A stretch of 64,000 nt of DNA from CBDDFN01 sp965227065 (GTDB lineage: Bacteria; Pseudomonadota; Alphaproteobacteria; SPJN01). Position 1 is the stretch's first letter. Every line of letters starts with the position of its first letter. The notes under the pieces were generated by a model, which did no database searches, was not told the origin of the DNA, and saw only the letters and a list, made by a program, of their open reading frames with translations. Where the stretch lies: positions 850,681-914,680 of the forward strand of contig CBDDFN010000020.1 of assembly GCA_965227065.1 (NCBI GenBank), written 5' to 3'. Of the stretch, positions 1-7,844 are shown one piece after another. Both the position numbers and the translations under genes were made by a program.

Positions 1-645
1 GAGCTGGGCAACGACACCATTTATGGCGGCAGCCTTGATGACAATATTGCCGGTCAGGCTGGCAATGACATTCTCCATGGCGATTCAGGCGAGGATCGAC
101 TGTATGGCGGTGCCGGTGACGATACCGGCTATGGCGGCGATGGAGACGATGTTCTTGATGGCCGCGAAGGTGAAGACACGCTTCTAGGTGACGCCGGTGC
201 AGATATCTTGTTTGGGGGTGCGGATGCCGACCTTCTGGAAGGCGGAACCGGAAATGACATTCTGCGCGGTGATGCCGGGCTTGATGTCATGTTTGGAGGC
301 GATGGAACCGACAAGCTTTACGGCACTGCCGACGGTGTGATGGACATATTCGCCGCGCGCCATAGTGCGGGTGGCCCTGGTGTTGAACAGGGTGATGGCG
401 TTGAGATCGTCTATGGTTTTGAAGACGGGATCGACAAAATACAGATCGTGTCTGATCTGCCAGGCGGTGTGACGCTTGAGTTTCTTGATTTTGCATCAGG
501 CTCAACAACAGGGGTGATTGTCGAATATACCGCCAATCAGACAGCGATCGGAGCCCTTGCCGCCGGAGACGCAGCCGTTGGCGCGTTTGCCATCATTGGC
601 GAGAGCACAACAACAATAACAGCCGATGATGTGCTGATTGTTTAG
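1..645 (+). CDS. RTX calcium-binding repeat protein, C-terminal part
   Basis: The frame is open from base 1, so the start lies outside the window and only the last 214 residues are present. About the first 105 residues are Gly/Asp-rich nonapeptides of the GGxGxDxL kind (for example YGGAGDDTGYGGDGDD), which in known RTX proteins fold into a calcium-binding beta roll after export. The last ~100 residues are non-repetitive and end in hydrophobic DDVLIV, as expected for the uncleaved C-terminal signal of a type I secretion substrate. The tail (motif GFEDGIDKIQI) resembles the tail of the SGNH-RTX protein at 17025 (GFEVGIDKIVL), so both may use the same exporter, which is not in the window. The role of the missing N-terminal part is unknown. 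Confidence 0.85.
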   Translation, partial: ELGNDTIYGGSLDDNIAGQAGNDILHGDSGEDRLYGGAGDDTGYGGDGDDVLDGREGEDTLLGDAGADILFGGADADLLEGGTGNDILRGDAGLDVMFGGDGTDKLYGTADGVMDIFAARHSAGGPGVEQGDGVEIVYGFEDGIDKIQIVSDLPGGVTLEFLDFASGSTTGVIVEYTANQTAIGALAAGDAAVGAFAIIGESTTTITADDVLIV

Positions 646-1952
646 TTGGAGATAAGTGACTGAGCTGAATCTCTGCCGTCTCGGCGCACCTTCTGGCTCA
701 CAGCCCCGGCATATTCGATGCATACTGCAAGCGCGTCGTCAGGCTGCCAGCGGTCCTGCGTGTTGGCAAAGGCACTGACTTCCTCGCGCACCAGCCGCAG
801 GGTCTCAGACATATCACCGGCGCGCTGGGCGCGGGCAAAGGCGTCCGACAGGCGGCCCAGGCCGAACTGTTCGGAATTCGCGCCACGCAACTCGGTCAAC
901 CCATCGGTCACCAGAAGCACCGAATCATGAGGTGACAGCTGCAGGCTTGAAGGCTCATCCAGATAAAGATTGTTGGAAAACATGCCCAGCGCCGTGCCGG
1001 TATTGGTCAGCATGACGCGCTGACCATTCGACAGTTTGACGATGGCAGGCGGATGTCCGGCATTGAGGAAGGTGAGCCGCCCGTCTGTTTCGATGCGGAT
1101 GATCGCACCGGTCACAAACATATCGTCATTATCGGAGACCAAAAGCCGGTTGAGGCGATACAGAATTTGCGCCGGCGTATAATTGGGGTCCATATCCTTG
1201 ATGGCGACATGAACACTGACGGCGAGCAATGCGGCGGACACACCATGGCCTGTGGCATCGCCGATAAAGATGTTCTGGGCTTTGCCGTTATGACCCCCGC
1301 CAACCCAGCTGCACAGAATATCGCCGGTGACAGCCCCGGCCGCCTCACTCCAATGTGCGATGCGGACATGCTCGCCATAGTCTTGCTGCTTGAACAGATT
1401 GGCCTGCACGCGGGAGGCAAGCTCAAGCTCTTCCACCATGCTGGAATGGGATTTTTCAAGCTTGCGATGCGCACTTACGGCTCGTTGCGAGGTCTGGCGC
1501 GCGCGGGCAGCAATAGCCCGGGCCGGGGCGGCGCGCAGGCCATCTGAAATCGGGGTCATGATGCGCCGGCGTGACAGGCGGGATGTCAGCCAAATACCAA
1601 AGGCGGCGCATGTCATCGCAATGGTTGCCGCCAACGTGGCGAAGATTTGCTGTCCCGCGGGCAGCGACGTCCAGTAGGAGACATTGCCATAGACACAAGC
1701 GGCAAACACGCAGAACAGGAAACCGAAAATCACATAACGCATTGCGGGATTAAAGGTCTGACCACGGCGCACCCAGCCAACCAGCAGATTGATCCGCCGG
1801 ATGGTAAAAATCAGCATGGCGCCAAAGGCAATGAAAATGCCGACGACCTGCAGTGTGCTGCTGAACGTCAAATTACTATCCCCCAATGATGAGCTGTCCC
1901 AATTTCTCATCAGTTCATGGGGAATGATCATAATTCCGTCATTGATGTGCAT
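642..1952 (-). CDS. Membrane-anchored SpoIIE/RsbU-type PP2C phosphatase
   Basis: About 436 residues. Two to three hydrophobic helices lie in the first ~125 residues, followed by a helical linker (~130-200) and a SpoIIE-type PP2C domain (~200-425). Visible PP2C motifs are VTGDILCSWVGGG, GDATGHGVSAALLA and VLLVTDGLTE; their acidic residues bind the catalytic metals in this family. Such enzymes dephosphorylate anti-anti-sigma (STAS) proteins or similar partners. No kinase or STAS gene is adjacent, so the partner is unknown. An ATG at 1952 is used; a TTG at 1955 and ATGs at 1931 and 1910 are also possible. The stop overlaps that of the RTX gene on the other strand. Confidence 0.85.
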   Translation of the reverse strand: MHINDGIMIIPHELMRNWDSSSLGDSNLTFSSTLQVVGIFIAFGAMLIFTIRRINLLVGWVRRGQTFNPAMRYVIFGFLFCVFAACVYGNVSYWTSLPAGQQIFATLAATIAMTCAAFGIWLTSRLSRRRIMTPISDGLRAAPARAIAARARQTSQRAVSAHRKLEKSHSSMVEELELASRVQANLFKQQDYGEHVRIAHWSEAAGAVTGDILCSWVGGGHNGKAQNIFIGDATGHGVSAALLAVSVHVAIKDMDPNYTPAQILYRLNRLLVSDNDDMFVTGAIIRIETDGRLTFLNAGHPPAIVKLSNGQRVMLTNTGTALGMFSNNLYLDEPSSLQLSPHDSVLLVTDGLTELRGANSEQFGLGRLSDAFARAQRAGDMSETLRLVREEVSAFANTQDRWQPDDALAVCIEYAGAVSQKVRRDGRDSAQSLISN

Positions 1953-1997
1953 CAATGCGCCAAAACGTGCCTTACAACATAAGGGTGCTGTAAATAT

Positions 1998-2456
1998 TCA
2001 AGCAATGCGGGTGGACTTGTTCACCCGCATCTGCCGCAATTGCATCATCATGAACAGGGCGATGCCAAAGGCGTAGCTGGTCAGCAGGCTCATGGGGAAA
2101 TACCACCACCAGATCTTCATGCCATGGCGGCGGCCTTCAACCATGTTCCACAGGGGAAACAGCAACAGATTGGCAAAGATCAAATCCTGTCCGCCCGATG
2201 CCGAGGCGGGATTGACAAACAATAAGGTCGTCCAGTGCCACCAGCCGGCCTGATCACCATAGACATTCATATAGGTGATGTTGTGATACCAGCCGATGAT
2301 CAGGGCAGGGAGCCCAAACAGCACAAGCAGCCCTTCAATCAGATTTGTTTTACGGCCTTCAGCCCCGGCAAAGAGATGCCGGTTTACGATGAAAACGGGA
2401 ATGATGGCGGCGATGCACAGACAGGCATAAAAGATTTCCAAACTTCCAAACGTCAT
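1998..2456 (-). CDS. DUF2834-like small membrane protein
   Basis: About 152 residues with four hydrophobic segments. The second half (FVNPASASGGQDLIFANLL, then a polar EGRRHGM turn, then WWWYFPMSLLTSYAFGIALF) has the layout of DUF2834 proteins, whose function is not known. The frame can be extended upstream into the potassium-channel gene, but the ATG at 2456 is preceded by GGGGGGG at a good distance, which decides the start. The gene is divergent from the channel gene at 2539. A second, shorter relative lies at 7407-7724. Confidence 0.7.
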   Translation of the reverse strand: MTFGSLEIFYACLCIAAIIPVFIVNRHLFAGAEGRKTNLIEGLLVLFGLPALIIGWYHNITYMNVYGDQAGWWHWTTLLFVNPASASGGQDLIFANLLLFPLWNMVEGRRHGMKIWWWYFPMSLLTSYAFGIALFMMMQLRQMRVNKSTRIA

Positions 2457-2538
2457 GTTTCCCCCCCGAAATAGACGCCACTGGATCGCCTGAACAGTAA
2501 AGCGCACAATCCAAAGATGAAAGGCAAACACGTCCGTC

Positions 2539-3291
2539 ATGGCCACCTGGTTTGAAAGATTAAAACAGACAATTGAGCATCGCGATACGCGCGCGGGCCG
2601 TCTGTTTGACGGGGTGGTGCAAAGCCTGATTGTGCTCACGCTGGTTGCTTATTCACTCGACACGCTGCCCGATTTGCCCCGGCCCATGCGCGTCACGATC
2701 GACTGGATCGAATGGGTGGTGATCATTTTGTTTGCGCTTGAATATGCCGTGCGTGTCGTGGTTGCCGACCGGGCCTTGCGGTTTGTGTTCAGCTTTTACG
2801 GCATTGTCGATCTTCTCGCATTCCTGCCGGCCTTGTTAACCGGGGCGGACCTACGGGCGTTGCGCGCGTTCCGGTTGCTTCGTCTGTTCAAGATTTATCA
2901 GTTCAGCCCGGCCATCAACCGGTTCCGCAAAGCCTTTGCGATTGTGCGGGACGAGCTGATCTTGTTTGGCTCATCGGCGGCAATTGTATTGTTTGTAACG
3001 GCAGTGGGCATCTATCTGTTTGAACGCGATGCACAGCCTGAGGCATTTGCATCCGTATTTCACGCTCTGTGGTGGGCGGTGGTCACGCTGACCACCGTGG
3101 GCTATGGCGATGTTTATCCCATCACACTGGGCGGAAAGATGTTCACATTCTTCGTGTTGATCATCGGGATCGGTGTGGTTGCGATCCCCACGGGCCTGAT
3201 CACCTCGGCGCTCAGTCAAGTCCGCTCCCAGGAGATGATGCAGGAAGAAAAGCGCCGCGCCGTCAATGCGCGCGACAGACAACGCGATTAG
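2539..3291 (+). CDS. Voltage-gated-type potassium channel (6 TM)
   Basis: 250 residues with the order of a six-helix voltage-gated ion channel. There is an arginine-containing S4-like segment (RALRAFRLLRLFK, ~106-118), a pore helix, and the potassium filter TTVGYGD at ~185-191, followed by the last helix and a short charged tail. The filter makes potassium selectivity very likely. There is no RCK/TrkA-N or cyclic-nucleotide domain, so gating is probably by voltage alone or by unknown means. The protein would form a tetramer in the inner membrane. The start at 2539 gives a normal N-terminal cytoplasmic helix. Confidence 0.9.
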   Translation: MATWFERLKQTIEHRDTRAGRLFDGVVQSLIVLTLVAYSLDTLPDLPRPMRVTIDWIEWVVIILFALEYAVRVVVADRALRFVFSFYGIVDLLAFLPALLTGADLRALRAFRLLRLFKIYQFSPAINRFRKAFAIVRDELILFGSSAAIVLFVTAVGIYLFERDAQPEAFASVFHALWWAVVTLTTVGYGDVYPITLGGKMFTFFVLIIGIGVVAIPTGLITSALSQVRSQEMMQEEKRRAVNARDRQRD

Positions 3292-3389
3292 CTCCAGGTC
3301 CCTCATGCCGACCTTGTGATGGCACCGTCATTGGACAAGCGGGGCAGGAGGGGGGACAAGGGAGTGTCTGAAACGGAAAGGACTGCCAG

Positions 3390-3863
3390 ATGATCCGCAT
3401 TCTAATTTTGCTGGCAAGCCATGGCGCGGCGCTTGGCCTGGGCTTTGCGCTTGGAATTTATTTGCTGCCCATCCTGACCGCACCGCCATCGCCGGAGGCG
3501 TCGGTGCTGGAAGAAAAAGCGCGCGCCGCGGTGTTTGCCGGAACCTTTACACGCGATCTTGATGGCAGCGATTTTGCCCATTGGGGCGAGGGGAAAATCT
3601 CCCTGACGCCGACCGAAATCGTCCATGAGGGCACGCTGGCACCGGGCCCCGATTACAAGCTTTATCTCCTCACCGAGTTTGTCGAGACCGAAGAGGCGTT
3701 CCTGGCGCTCAAGGATCAGGCCGTGCGCATCGGTGATATCAAAAGTTTTGATGGATTTGTGCTCAGCGTGCCGGACGGTGTGTCGGTTGCCGACTATCGC
3801 GCCGTGGTGATCTGGTGTGAGGCGTTCTCAGAATTCATCACCGCAGCGCGCTATCAAAACTAG
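3390..3863 (+). CDS. DM13 domain protein, membrane anchored
   Basis: 157 residues. A hydrophobic N-terminal segment (~4-26) anchors or exports the protein. The rest (~45-157) matches the DM13 pattern: FAGTF, a DGSDFAHW stretch, LAPGPDYKLYL, and the conserved C-terminal VVIWCEAFSEFITAA with its single cysteine. DM13 has been proposed to be a cytochrome-like redox or electron-transfer domain, but its bacterial role is unproven. GGAAAGGA-like ribosome-binding sequence (ggaaagga at 3375) supports the start. A hairpin follows the stop before the convergent gene at 3902. Confidence 0.8.
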   Translation: MIRILILLASHGAALGLGFALGIYLLPILTAPPSPEASVLEEKARAAVFAGTFTRDLDGSDFAHWGEGKISLTPTEIVHEGTLAPGPDYKLYLLTEFVETEEAFLALKDQAVRIGDIKSFDGFVLSVPDGVSVADYRAVVIWCEAFSEFITAARYQN

Positions 3864-3889
3864 GCCCGGACGCAAACCTGCATCCGGGC
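3864..3889. terminator. Hairpin between convergent genes
   Basis: Perfect 7-base arms GCCCGGA (3864-3870) and TCCGGGC (3883-3889) around a 12-base loop lie directly after the stop of the DM13 gene and 12 bases before the end of the convergent gene. The position suits a shared bidirectional terminator. The T tract is weak on both sides, so this is a candidate only. Confidence 0.5.
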
Positions 3890-3901
3890 GCATCGTTTCA
3901 C

Positions 3902-5140
3902 TTAGCGTTTGCAGACGATTTCGGTGAAGCCCGCGCAGTAAGGCGCATCGCAGACCTTTTTGTCGCCCATCACCCAGGTCGGGCGCGTACGTTCCACATC
4001 AAAGCGAACCGCTTCGTCATAGCGTTGGGACTGACAGAACCGGTCGGCAGCGGGCTTGCCGCATTCCCGGCCCCAAAAGTAGCACTGGTCAAGCGGCTTG
4101 CCATTGACGCGGGGGGAGGAAAAACGCGCCGTCCGTTCGCGGGTGTTATTGTCCGCATCAGCGGTTTGCCGGTCGCGGGTCCGGTCATAATCACCGTAAC
4201 GGTTCTGATCGCGGTTCCAGGCTGAATCCCGGCTCCAGTCCCATTCCCGGTCTTGATCATGGCGGGAGGAGCGGTGCTGTCCGCCATGACCGGCATGACG
4301 GTCTTCGCCGTCCCATTCTTCATCCCAGTAGCGGCCATCAGACCGGTCCCAGTCATAGCCACCGCGTGGACGTTCGGCCTTGCGGGGGCGATTGTGTGCA
4401 GCATGGTCGTCGGCTTCGGCGCGGGCCACGATCGCAACGACCTGATTGAACTCCCGGCGGGCAATCAAGCCGGTTTCACGCGTCAAGGGGATGGAGCGGC
4501 GCGCCCATTGTGCCAGAGACAGCTGATAGAATGCCCGGTCATTAACCGCAGGGCAGGCGGGTGCATTGCCACCCGGTGTGGCCTTGTCGTCCCACAAAAA
4601 GGCCCGGCGGAAAAAGTGCCAGTCTTCATAGTCGATGAAATAGCGGCGGTCGCCCTTGATGATATCGGGATCTGATGTTTTGGCGAGCAGGATGCCATAG
4701 GCATAACCAGCCTGGAAAATGTAGATGTCGCAATTGGTACGCGATCCATCTTCGGTGTGCTGGTCGGACGCCCGCAATGCGGCCTCATAGGCAAAACGCA
4801 CCTGATTGTCGCGAATGCCATGATTGTGCGGCCCGCGGTTCAGTGCCCGCTGTACCAGACGCCGGTAGGTCCGGGCCTCGCGGGTGGGGGCGCGGCCCTG
4901 TTCACTGACAAGGCCCTGATCCAGCGCATCGGCCCGGCGCAGCGCATCCAGCAGCGCTTCTTCCACACGCCGGGCATGGCGATCATAGTCGGTATTGGCA
5001 TAGGCCACATAGCCAAGGCGCGAGCCCGTCAGAAACGCGCTTTTCTGAAATTGATTGGCCTGGGCCTGGGGCGGGTTGAGCAGCGTGGCTGCCAGGACCG
5101 CCATAATCACGGCGGTTATCATTTGGGTGATACGTCTCAT
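3902..5140 (-). CDS. Secreted Cys-rich protein, tandem paralogue A (unrecognised family)
   Basis: 412 residues. A signal peptide (~1-28, ending AQA) is followed by a conserved N-terminal region starting NQFQKSAFLTGSRLGY, a helical middle part (~40-250), a low-complexity stretch rich in Arg, Asp, His and Trp (~255-345), and a compact C-terminal domain (~350-412) with six cysteines and the motif WGRECGKPAADRFC. The gene at 5325-6488 has the same architecture and an almost identical C-terminal domain. I do not recognise the family. Six cysteines in an exported protein suggest three disulfides. GGGAGGA before ATG 5140 supports the start. Function unknown; a periplasmic or extracellular binding role is one possibility. 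Confidence 0.8.
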   Translation of the reverse strand: MRRITQMITAVIMAVLAATLLNPPQAQANQFQKSAFLTGSRLGYVAYANTDYDRHARRVEEALLDALRRADALDQGLVSEQGRAPTREARTYRRLVQRALNRGPHNHGIRDNQVRFAYEAALRASDQHTEDGSRTNCDIYIFQAGYAYGILLAKTSDPDIIKGDRRYFIDYEDWHFFRRAFLWDDKATPGGNAPACPAVNDRAFYQLSLAQWARRSIPLTRETGLIARREFNQVVAIVARAEADDHAAHNRPRKAERPRGGYDWDRSDGRYWDEEWDGEDRHAGHGGQHRSSRHDQDREWDWSRDSAWNRDQNRYGDYDRTRDRQTADADNNTRERTARFSSPRVNGKPLDQCYFWGRECGKPAADRFCQSQRYDEAVRFDVERTRPTWVMGDKKVCDAPYCAGFTEIVCKR

Positions 5141-5253
5141 CGGGTCCTCCCTTGGGGTAATGCAGGGTCAGGATCGCTGAGCAATATGTCGGGTCGATGT
5201 CGGTGGTGTGGAAACAAAGAGGGCAAGCCCGGCAGGCTGCCACAATTGCAATA

Positions 5254-5273
5254 GCCCCCGATAAGGCGGGGGC
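5254..5273. repeat. Short GC-rich inverted repeat
   Basis: Arms GCCCCCG (5254-5260) and CGGGGGC (5267-5273) are perfect over 7 bases with a 6-base loop. It lies between the two paralogues, just beyond the stronger terminator at 5282-5315, and could be a second termination or mRNA-end structure. Confidence 0.4.
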
Positions 5274-5281
5274 GTGCAGAG

Positions 5282-5315
5282 ATAAAAGACGCATGGCAGG
5301 TTTTCCCGCCATGCG
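5282..5315 (-). terminator. Rho-independent terminator after paralogue B
   Basis: On the minus strand, 8-base perfect arms CGCATGGC/GCCATGCG (5290-5297 and 5308-5315) are followed by TCTTTTATC. It begins 10 bases past the stop of the upstream paralogue (5325). This suggests that the two paralogues are separate transcripts or that read-through is reduced. Confidence 0.75.
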
Positions 5316-5324
5316 CCGGATCGT

Positions 5325-6488
5325 TTAACGCTTGCAGACAATTTCGGTGAAGCCCGCACAGAAGGGAGCATCGCAAACGCGTTTTTCACCCATCACCCAG
5401 GTCGGGCGTGCGCGTTCAACGTTGAAGCGGACCGCCTCATCATATTTTTTTGTTCGGCAGAAGCGGTCAGCGGCAGGTTTGCCGCATTCCCGGCCCCATT
5501 TGTAACATTGGTCAATCAGCTTGCCCCGATATTTCGGTGCATCAAACCGCGTATAGCGATCATCCTTCCGATTGTCGTGCCGGTCCCAGTCGCCATAGCG
5601 TTTCTCGTCGGGGTTCCAGTCCCAATCCCGGCTCCAGCGCCAGTCCTCATCACGATCACCACGACGGTCATCTTCCCAGTCGCGGTCCCAATAGCGGCCA
5701 TCGGAATTGTCCCAGTCATAGCCGCCACGCGGACGGTCACGACGGTCGCGGTGGTGATTGTCGGCTTCGGCCCGGCCAATGATTTGTACAATCCGGTCAA
5801 AGTCGCGGCGGGCCATGAGATTCGTTTCCCGGGTCAGCGGGATGCTGCGTCCATAAAACTCCGCCAGGGCGAGATCTGAAAATGCGGCATCATCGAGCGT
5901 CGGACATTGATTGCCATGCTTGTCCCGGCCGGTGCTTTTGCTCCACTTGGTGGCATATTTGAAGAAATGCCAACCGCCATCATTGATATAGTCCACCCGG
6001 TCATGGTGACGGCCCCGGCGGTCCTCCGACAGGGCCAGCAAAACGCCCATGGAATAGCCCATATGCAGCACATGTTCCGAACACCAGGAAAGCGATCCAT
6101 CTTCGGTGTGGAACGGACGTTCGTTTAAAACCGCGATGAAGGATTTGCGCAGGCTCTTATGATCGACATTGCGGAAATGCGGATTGTCGGACAATGCGTG
6201 GTTCAACCGGCCGACATAATCATCAAGCGCGGCGGACCGGCCTGATCGCCGGTCATCATCCGAGGCAAGGCCCCGTTCGAGCGCCCGCACGCGGTTGCGG
6301 GCATCGCGCAAGGCTTCATAGACCCGGCGGCTTGAGCGTTGATCATTGGTATCGGCATAGGCCGCATAGCCCAGCCGCGCGCCTGAGATAAATGCGCTTT
6401 TTTGAAATTCATTGGCTTTGGCGGCCCCGAACGGCGCCACGAAAACCAGTGTCAATGCGCCCAGAAGGGCCAATCCCAAATGTTTCAT
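5325..6488 (-). CDS. Secreted Cys-rich protein, tandem paralogue B (unrecognised family)
   Basis: 387 residues. Signal peptide (~1-26), then NEFQKSAFISGARLGY, matching paralogue A almost residue for residue. The middle part shares HTEDGS, WHFF, RSIPLTRET and RAEAD with A. A low-complexity region rich in Trp, Asp and Arg (~255-320) follows, including the shared block RPRGGYDWD. The C-terminal ~62 residues (WGRECGKPAADRFC, WVMGEKRVCDAPFCAGF) contain six cysteines in the same places as A. GGGGAGGATGAT before ATG 6488 supports the start. The conserved ends with a diverged repeat-like linker suggest an old tandem duplication. No function can be assigned from sequence. Confidence 0.8.
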   Translation of the reverse strand: MKHLGLALLGALTLVFVAPFGAAKANEFQKSAFISGARLGYAAYADTNDQRSSRRVYEALRDARNRVRALERGLASDDDRRSGRSAALDDYVGRLNHALSDNPHFRNVDHKSLRKSFIAVLNERPFHTEDGSLSWCSEHVLHMGYSMGVLLALSEDRRGRHHDRVDYINDGGWHFFKYATKWSKSTGRDKHGNQCPTLDDAAFSDLALAEFYGRSIPLTRETNLMARRDFDRIVQIIGRAEADNHHRDRRDRPRGGYDWDNSDGRYWDRDWEDDRRGDRDEDWRWSRDWDWNPDEKRYGDWDRHDNRKDDRYTRFDAPKYRGKLIDQCYKWGRECGKPAADRFCRTKKYDEAVRFNVERARPTWVMGEKRVCDAPFCAGFTEIVCKR

Positions 6489-6540
6489 ATCATCCTCCCC
6501 GGATCATGTTTCCCAGACTATCGGGCCAAATGGGGCCAAG

Positions 6541-7410
6541 TCATGGCTGTATTTGTGAAACTTTTTGACCTTCATGGCGGAACAGGACGATGCCGCCCGC
6601 GGCAATGATCAGTCCGCCGGCCAGGGTGAAATGGTCTGGAACAACGCCCCAGATCACAAATCCCCACAACGAGGCCCAGATCAGCATCGCATAGTCAAAA
6701 GGCGCGATGGCGGATGCGTCTCCGATGCGGAATGCCTGGGTGATGAGCGCAATCCCGGCTGTGCCGCAGACGGCCATACCGAAAAACAGAGCCTGATCGT
6801 GGAGAGAGGCTTGCGGCCAGTCACCGGCGAGTACGAACACGCTCATGACGGCTGGAAACAGGCTTAAATAAAACAGCATGGTCCAGAAGCTTTCCCGCGC
6901 ATGAATGCGCCGCGCGGTGAGCATCAACAAGGCGTTGCCCAGTGCTGCCAGCAAAGCCCACCCTGCGGCGGGTTCAAGTGCGCTCGCGCCGGGCCGGACG
7001 ATGATCAGCGCCCCGGCAAACCCCGCGCCGATCGCCCCAAGGCGCACCCGCGTCAGGCGTTCCCGCAAGATCACTACCGCCAGCGCAGCCACCATGAGCG
7101 GTGCTGTGAAGATGAGCGCGGTGGCCGTCGCAAGCGGCAGAACGCCGAGGCTGGTGATAAAGGCAAAGGTGGCAACCACCATGATCAGCCCGCGCACCAG
7201 ATGAAGACCCGGCGTGTGGGTGCTAAACCCGCTTGTGCCCTGTTTGATCAGCACTATGGCCGCAATCATCGGCAATGACACCAGCGAGCGGACAAACAGG
7301 ATCTGAAACGGGGAAAACCGTTCAACCAGCAATTTGCCCATCACATCATTGAGCGCGAGCAAAAACACACCTGCGCTCATCACCAGGATGGCGTGGCGGG
7401 TTTGGGTCAT
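6541..7410 (-). CDS. EamA/DMT-family transporter
   Basis: 289 residues with ten predicted membrane helices arranged as two EamA halves (~8-140 and ~150-280). Typical features are the early ALNDVMGKLL segment and the end of the first half, GALIIVRPG. This drug/metabolite transporter superfamily exports or exchanges amino acids and other small metabolites; the substrate cannot be predicted. The start overlaps the stop of the upstream gene as ATGA (7407-7410), so the two are probably translationally coupled. Confidence 0.85.
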   Translation of the reverse strand: MTQTRHAILVMSAGVFLLALNDVMGKLLVERFSPFQILFVRSLVSLPMIAAIVLIKQGTSGFSTHTPGLHLVRGLIMVVATFAFITSLGVLPLATATALIFTAPLMVAALAVVILRERLTRVRLGAIGAGFAGALIIVRPGASALEPAAGWALLAALGNALLMLTARRIHARESFWTMLFYLSLFPAVMSVFVLAGDWPQASLHDQALFFGMAVCGTAGIALITQAFRIGDASAIAPFDYAMLIWASLWGFVIWGVVPDHFTLAGGLIIAAGGIVLFRHEGQKVSQIQP

Positions 7411-7724
7411 TGCTGGCGCAGACGGATCAACAGATAAAGCGCAAATCCCGTGGCCACCCCCGGCACGACACCAACCAGCAGGGCAATCCAGCCATGCCGG
7501 ATTTTCAGTGTGCTGCGTTCATACAGCACCCACACGGCCAGCACCGCATAGGTGAAAAAAATGTCGGTCGAATAGCCCGATGAGTAAGGATTGACGAACC
7601 CCGCTGCAAAGCCGCCCAGAATATCGCCATCGGCGATCAGTGCAGGCATGACAATGATACAAAAGGCGAGGGTAAACCCGGCCCCCAGCGCAATCAGCAA
7701 TGCGCGATACATAGACAGTGACAT
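7407..7724 (-). CDS. DUF2834 domain membrane protein
   Basis: 105 residues with three hydrophobic segments. FVNPYSSGYSTDIFFTYAV, the polar YERSTLKIRHGW turn and a final helix ending LYLLIRLRQ follow the DUF2834 pattern closely. Function of the family is unknown. It forms an operon with the EamA transporter through an ATGA overlap, hinting at an accessory role at the membrane. The relative at 1998-2456 is longer at its N-terminus. Confidence 0.7.
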   Translation of the reverse strand: MSLSMYRALLIALGAGFTLAFCIIVMPALIADGDILGGFAAGFVNPYSSGYSTDIFFTYAVLAVWVLYERSTLKIRHGWIALLVGVVPGVATGFALYLLIRLRQQ

Positions 7725-7844
7725 GGAATACCCCTGGTCAGTTGTGGCCTTGTGTTTATCAGATTCAACGAAAACAGGGATGGTGCTTTTTCAGATATTC
7801 TCATATTGTTCTTTTTGGGTGGGCGCCATTGGAAAGAGGAGAAA

